Assembly (NCBI GenBank): GCA_963520375.1
Contig: CAUQQF010000011.1
Coordinates: 1-63,672, forward strand
Length of the DNA: 63,672 nt
Origin: JABCPE02 sp963520375
GTDB taxonomy: Bacteria; Bacteroidota; Bacteroidia; Flavobacteriales; Weeksellaceae
Reading direction: 5' to 3'
Positions within the stretch are counted from its first letter, which is position 1; each line of letters opens with the position of its first letter. Positions 17,683-26,437 of the stretch are shown piece after piece. A program made the position numbers and the translations under genes. The notes under the pieces are model-generated. The model saw only the letters and a program-made list of their open reading frames with translations. It was not told the DNA's origin and ran no database searches.

Positions 17683-18609
17683 CTACAACCAGTTTAATCT
17701 ATATTTTTTGATTAATTCTTGTTTATCCAATTGATTAGCTTCTATAATATCATCAAAAAATGGTGATTTGTACGCGTATTGGAAGAAAAGTCCGCTGTCT
17801 ACACCATCTCGCTGCCATGGCTTCACCTTCCCTACATAATGGTAAATATAAAACCAATGATTGGCCTTAATTCCTATTTTTTTCTTTAAACTTTCTAAAA
17901 GTAACCGATTAGGTGTAATTCTTATCGTGGCTGTATTGTTATAAAAATTTGATATCAGTTTTACTCCGCCATTTCGTGAAAATACGGAGTTTAAGATGTC
18001 TTGGTCTTGTAGTTTAGGTTCTGGGATTTCTTTCAATGCATCAAAAAATTTTTGCTGAATGTCCATTTCTCGCATTTTCTTTAAATTGTAAAGTACCACT
18101 CCTGCATTGAAATACTCCTCTGGATTTGGCATTTTTAGAACCTCCGTGAAATAACTTACAGGATAATCTGGATCGTCTCCTTGTAAAACTTTATTTTTAA
18201 TGTATGGGCTACTGCTACAAATCGCTAATTTATCCTCAAAATCCATATCTATGTATGCAGAAATATCAGCATTTACTATCAAATCACTATCCAAATAGAG
18301 AATTCTATCATAATTCATGAAAATTTCTGATAAATAAAAACGATAATAGGTGCTCACAGACATATAAGAATTAAGATAAAAACTACTTTTATCTATATCT
18401 CCAAGCTCATGAAATGTGATACTAAAATTTTCATATGGCCTCAGCTGAAATATCGCTTTTTGTTTGTTTTCTTCGCTTATAAACTCTGTAAGAATATGTA
18501 TTTCATAATGAACATCTTTATTTTGATTACTTAATATAGAAGTAATTACTACATCTGTGTATTTAAAATACTTATCATCACAAGTAAAAACAATGGGAAA
18601 AACACGCAT
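17683..18609 (-). CDS. Glycosyltransferase family 8 protein
   Basis: 308 residues from the ATG at 18609. The N-terminal IVFTCDDKYFKYTDVVITSIL and the RILYLDSDLIV segment, with the metal-binding DxD as D107-S-D109, place it in the GT8 family that includes LPS galactosyl- and glucosyltransferases. YFNAGVVLYNLKKMRE near 155-170 and the late HYVGKVKPW motif (metal-binding His and the GxxKPW box) are also diagnostic. Retaining transfer from a UDP-sugar to a glycan is expected. It is the only minus-strand gene in this region, convergent with the ABC exporter and divergent from the acyltransferase. Confidence 0.9.
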   Translation of the reverse strand: MRVFPIVFTCDDKYFKYTDVVITSILSNQNKDVHYEIHILTEFISEENKQKAIFQLRPYENFSITFHELGDIDKSSFYLNSYMSVSTYYRFYLSEIFMNYDRILYLDSDLIVNADISAYIDMDFEDKLAICSSSPYIKNKVLQGDDPDYPVSYFTEVLKMPNPEEYFNAGVVLYNLKKMREMDIQQKFFDALKEIPEPKLQDQDILNSVFSRNGGVKLISNFYNNTATIRITPNRLLLESLKKKIGIKANHWFYIYHYVGKVKPWQRDGVDSGLFFQYAYKSPFFDDIIEANQLDKQELIKKYRLNWL

Positions 18610-18627
18610 ATTATTATGTCTTTTGTG

Positions 18628-18635
18628 CAAATATA
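18628..18635 (-). promoter_or_regulatory. Candidate -7 promoter element of the GT8 gene
   Basis: The minus strand reads TATATTTG, 18 bp before the ATG at 18609, which supports that start. Confidence 0.5.
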
Positions 18636-18667
18636 ATAATTAAAAGCCTATGCGCCTAAATATGGGC

Positions 18668-18698
18668 TTTGTCAATATTAAATGAATTGTTAAATTTG
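18668..18698 (+). promoter_or_regulatory. Bacteroidota promoter of the polysaccharide gene cluster
   Basis: TTTG at 18668-18671 and TAAATTTG at 18691-18698, spaced 19 bp, 19 bp before the acyltransferase ATG. An AAAGCC/GGCTTT inverted repeat (18643-18648 and 18665-18670) overlaps the upstream element and could be an operator. The ten genes from 18718 to 27727 follow with small gaps or overlaps. Confidence 0.65.
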
Positions 18699-18717
18699 CA
18701 TAGCGAAAATTAACACA

Positions 18718-19761
18718 ATGACCACTTCTCAACTTACATTTACGAGATTTATTGCGGCTTTTTTGTTGTTTGTTTATCACTTTGGAGAAATAAAAAATGG
18801 TGAACATCTTAACTTAGGAGTTAGTTATTTTTATGTATTGTCTGGCTTTGTGATGATTTTGGCTTATGGAAAAAAGGAACATATTTCCCCGAAAGAATAT
18901 TATATAAACAGGCTTGCAAGAATATATCCATTGCACATAATGACATTACTTATTGCTATAGCCGCTAATATTTTCAAATACATAAATTATTTGGAATATG
19001 TAAATTTTGATATTCCTTCAATGTTTGTGAATGCCTTTTTAATCCATGCATGGATACCACGAACGAGCCTTTCCTACAATGTCCCGTCATGGTCTATATC
19101 TGTAGAAATGTTTTTTTATCTGTTATTTCCTTTTATTTTCAATTATATTATCAAAAAATGGAAGCTTAAATATATTGTGATATTCACATTGTCTTTTTGG
19201 CTGGTATGTCAGATAGGTATGAATATCTTCTATTTTTCGGAATATTATGGAGGACACAACTCTCTGGATAGATATTTTTTGAAATATAATCCTTTTCTAC
19301 ATCTCAACTCTTTTCTTGTAGGGATACTTTTTGGATTGATATTTCAAAATATGCATTTATTTAATTTTAAGGCTGGAAACTATGATATACCGGTAATCAT
19401 AATGACTTTGGGAACTATACTTCTTATCTATCTTACTAGAAATCTATTTATTCATAATGGTTTTCATTCAATAACATTTGGAGGATTGATATTATTAATT
19501 ACTTTAAATACTGGCAGGATAACGAAGATTTTCAACAATAAACACCTCATCTATTTAGGAGAAATCAGTTTTGCTCTTTATCTTATACAAATACCTATTG
19601 GATTAATATTAACCAAAATCCTTAGTGCGGCAGGTATAAAAAATCATGCATTATTCTTTTGTTTATCATTTGTAGTGGTCATGATAGCTTCTCATTTTTC
19701 CTATAAGTATATAGAAATACCTGCAAGAAATAAAATCAAAAAATTATTCAGTAATGCTTAA
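18718..19761 (+). CDS. Acyltransferase family 3 (OafA-like) membrane protein
   Basis: 347 residues with about ten membrane segments. Family blocks: TRFIAAFLLFVYHFGE near 8-23 with the catalytic-type His, FYVLSGFVMILAYG, YYINRLARIYPLHI (the RxxR/P block) and PSWSISVEMFFYLLFPFIF. Such proteins move acyl groups, often acetyl, onto surface sugars. First gene of the cluster after a good promoter. It overlaps the next gene by 8 bp. Confidence 0.9.
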   Translation: MTTSQLTFTRFIAAFLLFVYHFGEIKNGEHLNLGVSYFYVLSGFVMILAYGKKEHISPKEYYINRLARIYPLHIMTLLIAIAANIFKYINYLEYVNFDIPSMFVNAFLIHAWIPRTSLSYNVPSWSISVEMFFYLLFPFIFNYIIKKWKLKYIVIFTLSFWLVCQIGMNIFYFSEYYGGHNSLDRYFLKYNPFLHLNSFLVGILFGLIFQNMHLFNFKAGNYDIPVIIMTLGTILLIYLTRNLFIHNGFHSITFGGLILLITLNTGRITKIFNNKHLIYLGEISFALYLIQIPIGLILTKILSAAGIKNHALFFCLSFVVVMIASHFSYKYIEIPARNKIKKLFSNA

Positions 19762-20641
19762 CAGATTGACAAATAGAATACAAGAGGCTGTTTCTGTTCT
19801 TTTGGGAGAGAAAAAAGCTATTCCCAATAAGATAAAATCCTCATTCCCAGAACAAAATTATAAAAATCTAAAGCCTTTCATCATAGAAGATGAAAAACTC
19901 AAAGATTATCTCAAAAATATCTCAATAGAGTTTTGTTTCTGCGAATTTGGAGAAAACCGCACAAATGCAGGTGGGAATGAACTGAGCAATCAGGACAGGC
20001 TGGAGCCGTCATTATCTTCACTAAAAAAATATTTCCCAAATGCTACATATACAGTATATTCGGATTTTGATTTAAATGTAGAAGGCGTAAACTTAAAAAA
20101 AGTGGCTCACCCAGAAGGTTTAGACAAAGACCACCCAAGATACATGTATAGAGTGACAGGCTACTATAAATACAAATGCTTACTAGAATCCACAGCAGAT
20201 TTCAAATGTCTGATAGATTCTGATATGTTCATTTTTTCAGAAGAAATATATAGGCTGATATACCTTACAGAGTTGTTTGGCTCTTGTGCAGCTCCTACTC
20301 CTAGAAATCTTCTCAAAAAAGATATGGAAATGTCTCTTGACACCAAGCCTATCACAGACATGAGCAACGGCTGTGGGCATTCTTATAATCAAAGCCCGAT
20401 GACCCTTTGGAAAGGGCATGAATTAGCAGAAAAATATTATCAAAACTGCTGTGACATCTTACTAAAAGACCCTTCCCGCAACTCTCGTATCATGTGGCTT
20501 GCCGCTCATGACACAAAATATGCTCCCTACCACCTACCTACCGAGTGGTGTGTTTGTGGAAACCAAGAAGGCATCGGTGATGAAATAATTTTACATATTG
20601 GGCATAAAAGTGTAGCCGAGTATTATAACATAAAAATCTAA
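19754..20641 (+). CDS. Putative nucleotide-diphospho-sugar (GT-A-like) glycosyltransferase
   Basis: 295 residues, soluble. I do not recognise the family firmly. The central stretch (ATYTVYSDFDL, MYRVTGYYKYKCLLE, FKCLIDSDMFIFSE) has the look of a GT-A fold, with D-S-D near 157-159 in the place of the metal-binding DxD motif, and the late TEWCVCGNQEGIGDEIILHIGHKS with a His as in retaining GT-A enzymes. Translation is coupled to the upstream acyltransferase by an 8-bp overlap and it ends 3 bp before the MBOAT gene. A glycosyltransferase for the same glycan is the best guess. Confidence 0.5.
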   Translation: MLNRLTNRIQEAVSVLLGEKKAIPNKIKSSFPEQNYKNLKPFIIEDEKLKDYLKNISIEFCFCEFGENRTNAGGNELSNQDRLEPSLSSLKKYFPNATYTVYSDFDLNVEGVNLKKVAHPEGLDKDHPRYMYRVTGYYKYKCLLESTADFKCLIDSDMFIFSEEIYRLIYLTELFGSCAAPTPRNLLKKDMEMSLDTKPITDMSNGCGHSYNQSPMTLWKGHELAEKYYQNCCDILLKDPSRNSRIMWLAAHDTKYAPYHLPTEWCVCGNQEGIGDEIILHIGHKSVAEYYNIKI

Positions 20642-20644
20642 AAC

Positions 20645-22096
20645 ATGCTCTTTAATTCTATTAGTTTTGCGGTATTTTTACCTATAGTTTTTTCCCTTTA
20701 TTGGATATTAAACAAACGACTTAAATGGCAGAACATATTACTTCTGGTATCTAGTTATTACTTCTATTCTTGTTGGGATTGGAGATTTTCGTTTTTATTG
20801 TTATTTTCTACATTTTTAGATTATTTTTCAGGATTGCAGATTGCAAAAACCGAAGATAAAAACACCCGAAGATTTTGGTTTTGGCTTAGTATTTTGATAA
20901 ATCTTTCTTTCTTAGGATTTTTCAAATATTATAACTTCTTTGTAGGTTCATTTGCCGAACTTATGGGCAGTTTAGGGATTAAAGTAAATCCTTGGACTTT
21001 GGAAATACTGCTTCCTGTGGGTATTTCATTTTACACATTCCACGGATTGTCCTATGTAGTAGATATTTACAACAGAAAAATAGAGCCTGAAAAAGACCCT
21101 GTTATCTACGCCTTGTTTGTAAGTTTTTTCCCTCTTTTAGTGGCTGGTCCTATAGAAAGAGCTACACATTTACTTCCTCAATTAAAGGTAAACAGAGAGT
21201 TCAACTATCACAAAGCCGTGGATGGGATGCGACAAATCCTTTGGGGATTATTTAAAAAGGTCGTTATCGCGGACAACTGTGCCCATTATGCTAACATAAT
21301 TTTTAATGATTATGCAAACACCGAATACACTGGAACCACATTGGCTTTTGGTGCGTTTTTATTTGCTATTCAGATTTATTGTGATTTTTCTGGTTATAGC
21401 GACATTGCTTTAGGGTCAGCAAGGCTTTTCGGTATAGAATTATTAAGAAATTTCAATTATCCATATTTCTCAAGAGATATCGCAGAATTTTGGAGAAGGT
21501 GGCATATTTCTCTTTCTACTTGGTTCAAAGATTATCTCTACATCCCTCTAGGCGGAAGCAGAGGAGGTGACTGGATGCGAATTCGTAACACCTTTATCAT
21601 TTTCTTGGTAAGTGGTTTTTGGCATGGAGCAAACTGGACTTTCATTTTTTGGGGATTCCTAAATGCTTTATTCATAATGCCTTCTATCGTTATGAAAACC
21701 AATAGGAACAATCTTGACATCGTAGCACAAGGCAAAATACTTCCTTCTTTAAAAGAGTTTTTCCAAGTAATGCTGACATTCGGTCTGGCTACTTTCTGCT
21801 GGATTTTCTTCCGTGCCGAAAGTATTTCTGATGCTTTTTCTTTCATCAAGAAAATGTTCACGACCATGCACATTGGCATTGGATATCCTTTGAAATTGAT
21901 GGGCGGAGATTTGAGCCTGCTTTTCTTTATCGCCATTATGTTCGTTTTTGAATGGCTGATGAGAGACCGACTTTTCCCTCTAAGATTCGAAGATAAGGTA
22001 AAAAGACCTTTCCGCTGGATAATTTATATTTTCCTAACTTTACTGATTATTTGGTTCCATGGGAAGGAAGCTGAATTTATATATTTCCAATTTTAA
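20645..22096 (+). CDS. MBOAT-family O-acyltransferase (AlgI/DltB-like)
   Basis: 483 residues with about eleven membrane segments. MBOAT marks: LPVGISFYTFHGLSYVVDIY near 124-142, PLLVAGPIER near 163-172, EFWRRWHISLSTWFKDYLYIPLGG (split over 281-304) with His287, and SGFWHGANWTFIFWG with the near-invariant His327. AlgI-type proteins carry acyl groups across the inner membrane for sugar O-acetylation and need a periplasmic SGNH partner; the next gene is a candidate for that partner. Confidence 0.92.
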   Translation: MLFNSISFAVFLPIVFSLYWILNKRLKWQNILLLVSSYYFYSCWDWRFSFLLLFSTFLDYFSGLQIAKTEDKNTRRFWFWLSILINLSFLGFFKYYNFFVGSFAELMGSLGIKVNPWTLEILLPVGISFYTFHGLSYVVDIYNRKIEPEKDPVIYALFVSFFPLLVAGPIERATHLLPQLKVNREFNYHKAVDGMRQILWGLFKKVVIADNCAHYANIIFNDYANTEYTGTTLAFGAFLFAIQIYCDFSGYSDIALGSARLFGIELLRNFNYPYFSRDIAEFWRRWHISLSTWFKDYLYIPLGGSRGGDWMRIRNTFIIFLVSGFWHGANWTFIFWGFLNALFIMPSIVMKTNRNNLDIVAQGKILPSLKEFFQVMLTFGLATFCWIFFRAESISDAFSFIKKMFTTMHIGIGYPLKLMGGDLSLLFFIAIMFVFEWLMRDRLFPLRFEDKVKRPFRWIIYIFLTLLIIWFHGKEAEFIYFQF

Positions 22097-22099
22097 AAG

Positions 22100-22966
22100 A
22101 TGAAAAAATTCGTTCATAATCTACTTTTGTTTGCAGGAGCTGTTGCCATTATTTTGGTTTTATCTATAGTTTTTTACTGTTTTATGTTCAAAACGCCACA
22201 GACCAGCAGAATTCCCTTTTTAGGTGATTCGACAGGAAAAGCTACGATAAATCCTAAAATAGCGACTCGATACGAAAACTACTCACAGGGAGGAGAGGCC
22301 TATCTTTTCACCTATTTTAAGCTGAAACAACTTATAAAAACACAAAAAGTAGATACTGTTGTTATTAACTTTTCGCCGTCCAATCTTATCAATAATGAAT
22401 TTGAATTTGCTAGTTCAGAATGGCGAGAAAGGTATCTTCCTTTAGTAGATGTTGAAGGACAGAAAGACTTATTTTTTGCTAATCCCAGCATTTACATAAA
22501 ATCTTGGATAGGATTAGGAAAAGAGGGGGTTCATTTATTAAAAAATAACACAATAAGTTTTGGGGGATACACTCCAAATATAAAAAATTATGATGAAAAT
22601 TATTACAAACCAAAAGAAGAAACTCATATTCCCATTTATCAAACTAAATATTTGGATAAAATAGTCAAAATATGTAAAGAGCAAAAGATTCACCTAGTTT
22701 TTGTGAATCTACCCAAATATATACATGACAAAAATTATCCAAAATACAATAGGAAAGAGTTTCTAGAATTTTATTACAAAAACTACTCAAATATAGATTT
22801 CATAGATATTTCTGATTTTAATTTTAGCCAAAAATGGGGAGGAAATGAGCAGGACTATTTTGCTGATATAGCACACACCTCAGATAAAGGAGGACAGGCT
22901 TTTTCTGAATTTTTAAGTAAAACAAGTCTTTCAGAATTATTGAAATCTAATTACAATAAAAAATAA
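22100..22966 (+). CDS. SGNH-hydrolase-like partner of the MBOAT acyltransferase
   Basis: 288 residues: a single N-terminal membrane anchor (about 7-30), then a periplasmic domain. It opens with LGDST, with Ser44 as possible nucleophile (block I GDS), and near the end has D256-I-A-H259 followed by TSDKGGQAF, matching the DxxH dyad of SGNH enzymes. This architecture resembles AlgJ/AlgX and DltD, which complete acyl transfer from an MBOAT protein. It begins 3 bp after the MBOAT gene. Overall similarity to named families is weak, so the assignment rests on motifs plus context. Confidence 0.6.
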   Translation: MKKFVHNLLLFAGAVAIILVLSIVFYCFMFKTPQTSRIPFLGDSTGKATINPKIATRYENYSQGGEAYLFTYFKLKQLIKTQKVDTVVINFSPSNLINNEFEFASSEWRERYLPLVDVEGQKDLFFANPSIYIKSWIGLGKEGVHLLKNNTISFGGYTPNIKNYDENYYKPKEETHIPIYQTKYLDKIVKICKEQKIHLVFVNLPKYIHDKNYPKYNRKEFLEFYYKNYSNIDFIDISDFNFSQKWGGNEQDYFADIAHTSDKGGQAFSEFLSKTSLSELLKSNYNKK

Positions 22967-22978
22967 AAACACCAAAAA

Positions 22979-23659
22979 ATGATTGTAGGAAATGGACTTA
23001 TCGCTTCTCTATTCTATGATGTAGACCGAGAAGATGTTATTTTTTTCGCATCTGGAGTTTCTAACTCTTTAGAGACAGAACTATCTGAATTTCAGAGAGA
23101 AGAAGACTTGATTAGGGAAACTTTTACACAAAATCCAGATAAACTTTTTGTCTATTTTTCTACCTGCAGCATCTATGATTCCTCAAAGGCTGACAGCCAG
23201 TATGTTCTACACAAACTAAAAATGGAACAAATCATCGCTGAAAACTGCCCAAAATATCTGATTTTAAGGTTAAGCAACGCTGTTGGCAAAGGAGGAAATC
23301 CCAATCTACTGATGAACTATTTGGTTCGTTCTGTCAGAAACCATCAAAAAATAAATGTCCACACAAAAGCAACTAGAAATATCATTGATACTGAGGATAT
23401 TAAGAATTTAGTTCTACAAGTTATCAATTATCAGAATTTTAATAAAGTGGTCAATATCGCTTATCCTTTCAATTATTCTATTATTGAAATTCTTGAAATC
23501 ATTGAAAAAGAACTAGATATAGAACCTCAGCTTATTCTCATAAAAGCGGGTTCGGGCTACGAAATAAACATTCCCGATGTAGAAAATTATTTCAAAGAAA
23601 GAAACTTAACCAATAAAGAATTGTATCTTTGTAACATTCTAAGAAAATATTACATATAA
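22979..23659 (+). CDS. NAD(P)-dependent epimerase/reductase-like SDR protein (short)
   Basis: 226 residues. The N-terminus MIVGNGLIASLF stands where the GxxGxxG nucleotide-binding loop would be, and STCSIYDSSKADSQYVLHK supplies a Ser and a YxxxK pair typical of extended SDR enzymes. RLSNAVGKGGNPNLL and RNIIDTEDIKNLV also match the family. It is about 80-100 residues shorter than full epimerases and lacks much of the first Rossmann half, so it may use its cofactor poorly. Role in nucleotide-sugar making is inferred from context. Confidence 0.65.
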   Translation: MIVGNGLIASLFYDVDREDVIFFASGVSNSLETELSEFQREEDLIRETFTQNPDKLFVYFSTCSIYDSSKADSQYVLHKLKMEQIIAENCPKYLILRLSNAVGKGGNPNLLMNYLVRSVRNHQKINVHTKATRNIIDTEDIKNLVLQVINYQNFNKVVNIAYPFNYSIIEILEIIEKELDIEPQLILIKAGSGYEINIPDVENYFKERNLTNKELYLCNILRKYYI

Positions 23660-23675
23660 TAAAAAAACTTAAAAG

Positions 23676-24668
23676 ATGAATTTCAAAGAAAAACTAGAAA
23701 ATAAAAAAATATTAGTCACTGGCGGTGCTGGTTTCATCGGTTCCAATTTAGTGGAAAAACTACTAGAATTAGGAGCTGTGGTTACAGTTTTGGACAACTT
23801 TGCTACAGGACACAGACATAACATTGAGCCTTTTTTCAAAAATAAAAAATTCACTTTGATTGAAGGTGATATTCGTGATTTAGAAACTTGTAAAAAAGCT
23901 TGTGAAGGACAAGATTATGTTCTGCACGAGGCTGCTCTTGGCTCTGTTCCTCGCTCCATCAATGACCCTATCACAAGCAATGATGTGAATGTGGACGGTT
24001 TCCTAAATATGCTCGTAGCGGCGAGAGATGCAGGAGTAAAAAGACTTGTTTACGCTGCCAGCTCCTCTACTTATGGCGACTCTACATCCTTGCCAAAAGT
24101 AGAAGACATCATCGGTAAACCTCTTTCGCCATATGCTATCACGAAATATGTGAACGAACTCTATGCCGATGTTTTCAAAAGAGTTTATAATTTTGATACG
24201 ATAGGACTAAGATATTTCAATGTTTTTGGAAGAAGACAAGACCCAAATGGCGCTTATGCTGCAGTAATTCCAAAATTCGTAATCCAGTTAATCAACCACC
24301 AATCGCCGACTATAAATGGTGATGGTACTTATTCAAGGGATTTTACTTACATTGATAATGTGGTTCAGATGAATTTATTAGCCTTAATCACTGACAAAGA
24401 AGAGGCTCTAAATCAAATATATAACACAGCCGTGGGCGATAGAACAACCATCAAAGAAATGGCTGAACTACTGAAAGAATACCTTTCTGCCTATGATAAC
24501 GAAATCGCAAAAGTGGAAATTCTCCATGGCCCAAACAGACAGGGAGATGTTCCTCACTCATTGGCAAGTATAGAAAAAGCTCAAAAAAATCTAGGTTACC
24601 AACCGACTCATATCTTCGCGCAAGGTCTGAAAGAGGCTGTAGATTGGTATTGGGAAAATTTAAAATAA
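23676..24668 (+). CDS. UDP-GlcNAc 4-epimerase-like SDR (WbpP/TviC type)
   Basis: 330 residues. Rossmann motif TGGAGFIGS at 15-23, catalytic Tyr153 and Lys157 in SPYAITKYVNELY, and SSSTYGDS before it. LRYFNVFGRRQDPNGAYAAVIPKF is strongly reminiscent of the WbpP/TviC group, which interconverts UDP-GlcNAc and UDP-GalNAc (or the uronic acids). A UDP-sugar 6-dehydrogenase of matching type lies three genes on, so the pair could make UDP-GalNAcA, as in Vi antigen synthesis. Substrate preference is inferred, not seen. Confidence 0.82.
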   Translation: MNFKEKLENKKILVTGGAGFIGSNLVEKLLELGAVVTVLDNFATGHRHNIEPFFKNKKFTLIEGDIRDLETCKKACEGQDYVLHEAALGSVPRSINDPITSNDVNVDGFLNMLVAARDAGVKRLVYAASSSTYGDSTSLPKVEDIIGKPLSPYAITKYVNELYADVFKRVYNFDTIGLRYFNVFGRRQDPNGAYAAVIPKFVIQLINHQSPTINGDGTYSRDFTYIDNVVQMNLLALITDKEEALNQIYNTAVGDRTTIKEMAELLKEYLSAYDNEIAKVEILHGPNRQGDVPHSLASIEKAQKNLGYQPTHIFAQGLKEAVDWYWENLK

Positions 24669-24674
24669 ATAAGA

Positions 24675-25661
24675 ATGAAAACGGGTAAATTTGTAATTTC
24701 TTTGGATTTCGAGCTCATGTGGGGCGTTCGGGACAAAAGAACCATTAATGACTATGGGCAGAACATACTGAATGTCCATCAAGTAATTCCTCAAACGCTG
24801 GAATTATTTAGAAAATATGCCGTTTGTGGTACTTTTTCTACTGTTGGTTTTCTTTTTTTCAAGACCAAAGAAGAATTATTAGCAAATTTACCTTCCATCA
24901 AACCTCAATACGAAGACAAATCGCTTTCGCCCTACGAAAACTCTTATTTCGAGAGTCTGGGCAGTGATTTTAACCAAGATAAATATCATTTTGCTCCACT
25001 GCTCATTGATGAAATCAAAAAATATCCTGAGCAGGAAATCGGTACCCACACTTTTTCCCATTACTATTGTCTAGAAAAAGGACAAACGCTGGAATCTTTC
25101 AGAGAAGATACTAAAATGGCAGTGCAAGTAGCAAAAGAACAAGGAATAGAGATAACATCGCTTATTTTCCCACGAAACCAGTTCAATGACAAATACTTAC
25201 AAGTATGCTCCGAGCTGGGAATTACTTGTTACAGAGGAAATGAGCTCTCTTGGCTGTATAAAGCCAAAAGTGGCGAAAACGAAAGCCTGTTTCGGCGAGC
25301 TTTCAGGCTGATGGATTCTTACATTAATATTTCTGGACACAACTGTTATTCAGACGATTACATAAAAAAAGAAACTCCTGTAAATATTCCATCAAGCCGT
25401 TTCTTGAGGCCATTTTCGCCAAAACTAAGTTTTTTGGAAAGTTTAAGGCTAAAAAGAATAAAGGAAAGCATGACCTTTGCTGCTAAAAACAATCTAACCT
25501 ACCATTTATGGTGGCATCCTCATAATTTTGGGGCAAATATGGAGGAAAATTTCAAGTTTTTAGAGAAAATCCTGCAACATTATAAATTTTTAAATGAAAA
25601 GTATAATTTCCAAAGCTACACGATGAGTAGTTTGGCAGCAAAGATGAAAAATGAAGGGTAA
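24675..25661 (+). CDS. Polysaccharide deacetylase (NodB-homology) protein
   Basis: 328 residues, soluble. ISLDFELMWG with D11 as the first catalytic/metal residue, and H125-TFS-H129 (the HxxxH metal motif), are the hallmarks of carbohydrate esterase family 4. LIFPRNQ near 155-161 replaces the usual RxPY block, and HLWWHPHNFG near the end supplies the late His. With no signal peptide it would act in the cytoplasm on a sugar nucleotide or lipid-linked sugar. The 3' end overlaps the formyltransferase gene by 11 bp. Confidence 0.8.
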   Translation: MKTGKFVISLDFELMWGVRDKRTINDYGQNILNVHQVIPQTLELFRKYAVCGTFSTVGFLFFKTKEELLANLPSIKPQYEDKSLSPYENSYFESLGSDFNQDKYHFAPLLIDEIKKYPEQEIGTHTFSHYYCLEKGQTLESFREDTKMAVQVAKEQGIEITSLIFPRNQFNDKYLQVCSELGITCYRGNELSWLYKAKSGENESLFRRAFRLMDSYINISGHNCYSDDYIKKETPVNIPSSRFLRPFSPKLSFLESLRLKRIKESMTFAAKNNLTYHLWWHPHNFGANMEENFKFLEKILQHYKFLNEKYNFQSYTMSSLAAKMKNEG

Positions 25662-26424
25662 AAAAATCGTTATTTTAGCGGGAAAGGGTGATTCCTCAAA
25701 AATCGTTTTCAATGCATTGGATAGTCAATTCGGCATTGAAAAAATCATTGTGGAAGACAAAGAAAATACCAAAAAATTTATCAAAAGAAGGATAAAAAGA
25801 TTGGGTATTTTTACTGTTGTGGGACAGATTTTATTCCAGTTGATTATCGGTAAGTTTTTAGGCAGCACTTCTAAAAAGAGAAGAGATGAAATCATGAAGG
25901 CAAACGGCATGAATGCTGCGGAAATTCCCAATGATAAAACAATAAATGTTTCATCTGTAAATTCAAAAAAAACTATAGAATTATTGAAGGAAATAAATCC
26001 TGATTTAGTCATTGTAAATGGGACAAGAATCATATCCGAAAAAGTGCTCTCTGCCGTAGAATGCCCTTTTATCAATACTCATGCGGGCATCACACCCAAA
26101 TATAGAGGCGTTCATGGAGCCTACTGGGCATTGGTAAACAATGATGCTGAAAACAACGGAGTTACGGTGCATTTCGTGGATAAAGGAATAGACACAGGAA
26201 GCGTGATATACCAAGAAAATATCACAATCACAGAGCAGGATGATTTCTCGACATATCCTCTTATCCAGCTGGCTAGCGGCATCAAATTACTCACAAAAGC
26301 AATAGAAAACTTTTTCAACGGAACACTATCTTCCCAAAAAGAAAGAAATCTAGAATCTATCCTCTGGTACCACCCTACTATATGGGGATATCTGTATCAT
26401 AGAATTTTTAAAGGTGTGAAATAA
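25651..26424 (+). CDS. Formyltransferase-family protein (possible sugar N-formyltransferase)
   Basis: 257 residues. The catalytic triad of the GART/Fmt fold is intact: N142 and H144 in INTHAGITPKYRG and D181 in VDKGIDTGSV. The usual N-terminal SLLP folate loop is not obvious, and a basic, partly hydrophobic insert (about 42-70) may touch the membrane. It is too short for methionyl-tRNA formyltransferase (no C-terminal domain). Its overlap with the deacetylase gene suggests a two-step change on one sugar: removal of an acetyl group, then N-formylation. That sequence is inference. Confidence 0.7.
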   Translation: MKGKKIVILAGKGDSSKIVFNALDSQFGIEKIIVEDKENTKKFIKRRIKRLGIFTVVGQILFQLIIGKFLGSTSKKRRDEIMKANGMNAAEIPNDKTINVSSVNSKKTIELLKEINPDLVIVNGTRIISEKVLSAVECPFINTHAGITPKYRGVHGAYWALVNNDAENNGVTVHFVDKGIDTGSVIYQENITITEQDDFSTYPLIQLASGIKLLTKAIENFFNGTLSSQKERNLESILWYHPTIWGYLYHRIFKGVK

Positions 26425-26437
26425 TAAAATATATAAT

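Noticed and set aside
22979..23659. Broken gene call for the short SDR protein
   Set aside because: The frame is uninterrupted, keeps a YxxxK pair and sits in a tight operon, so it is kept as a short but real gene.
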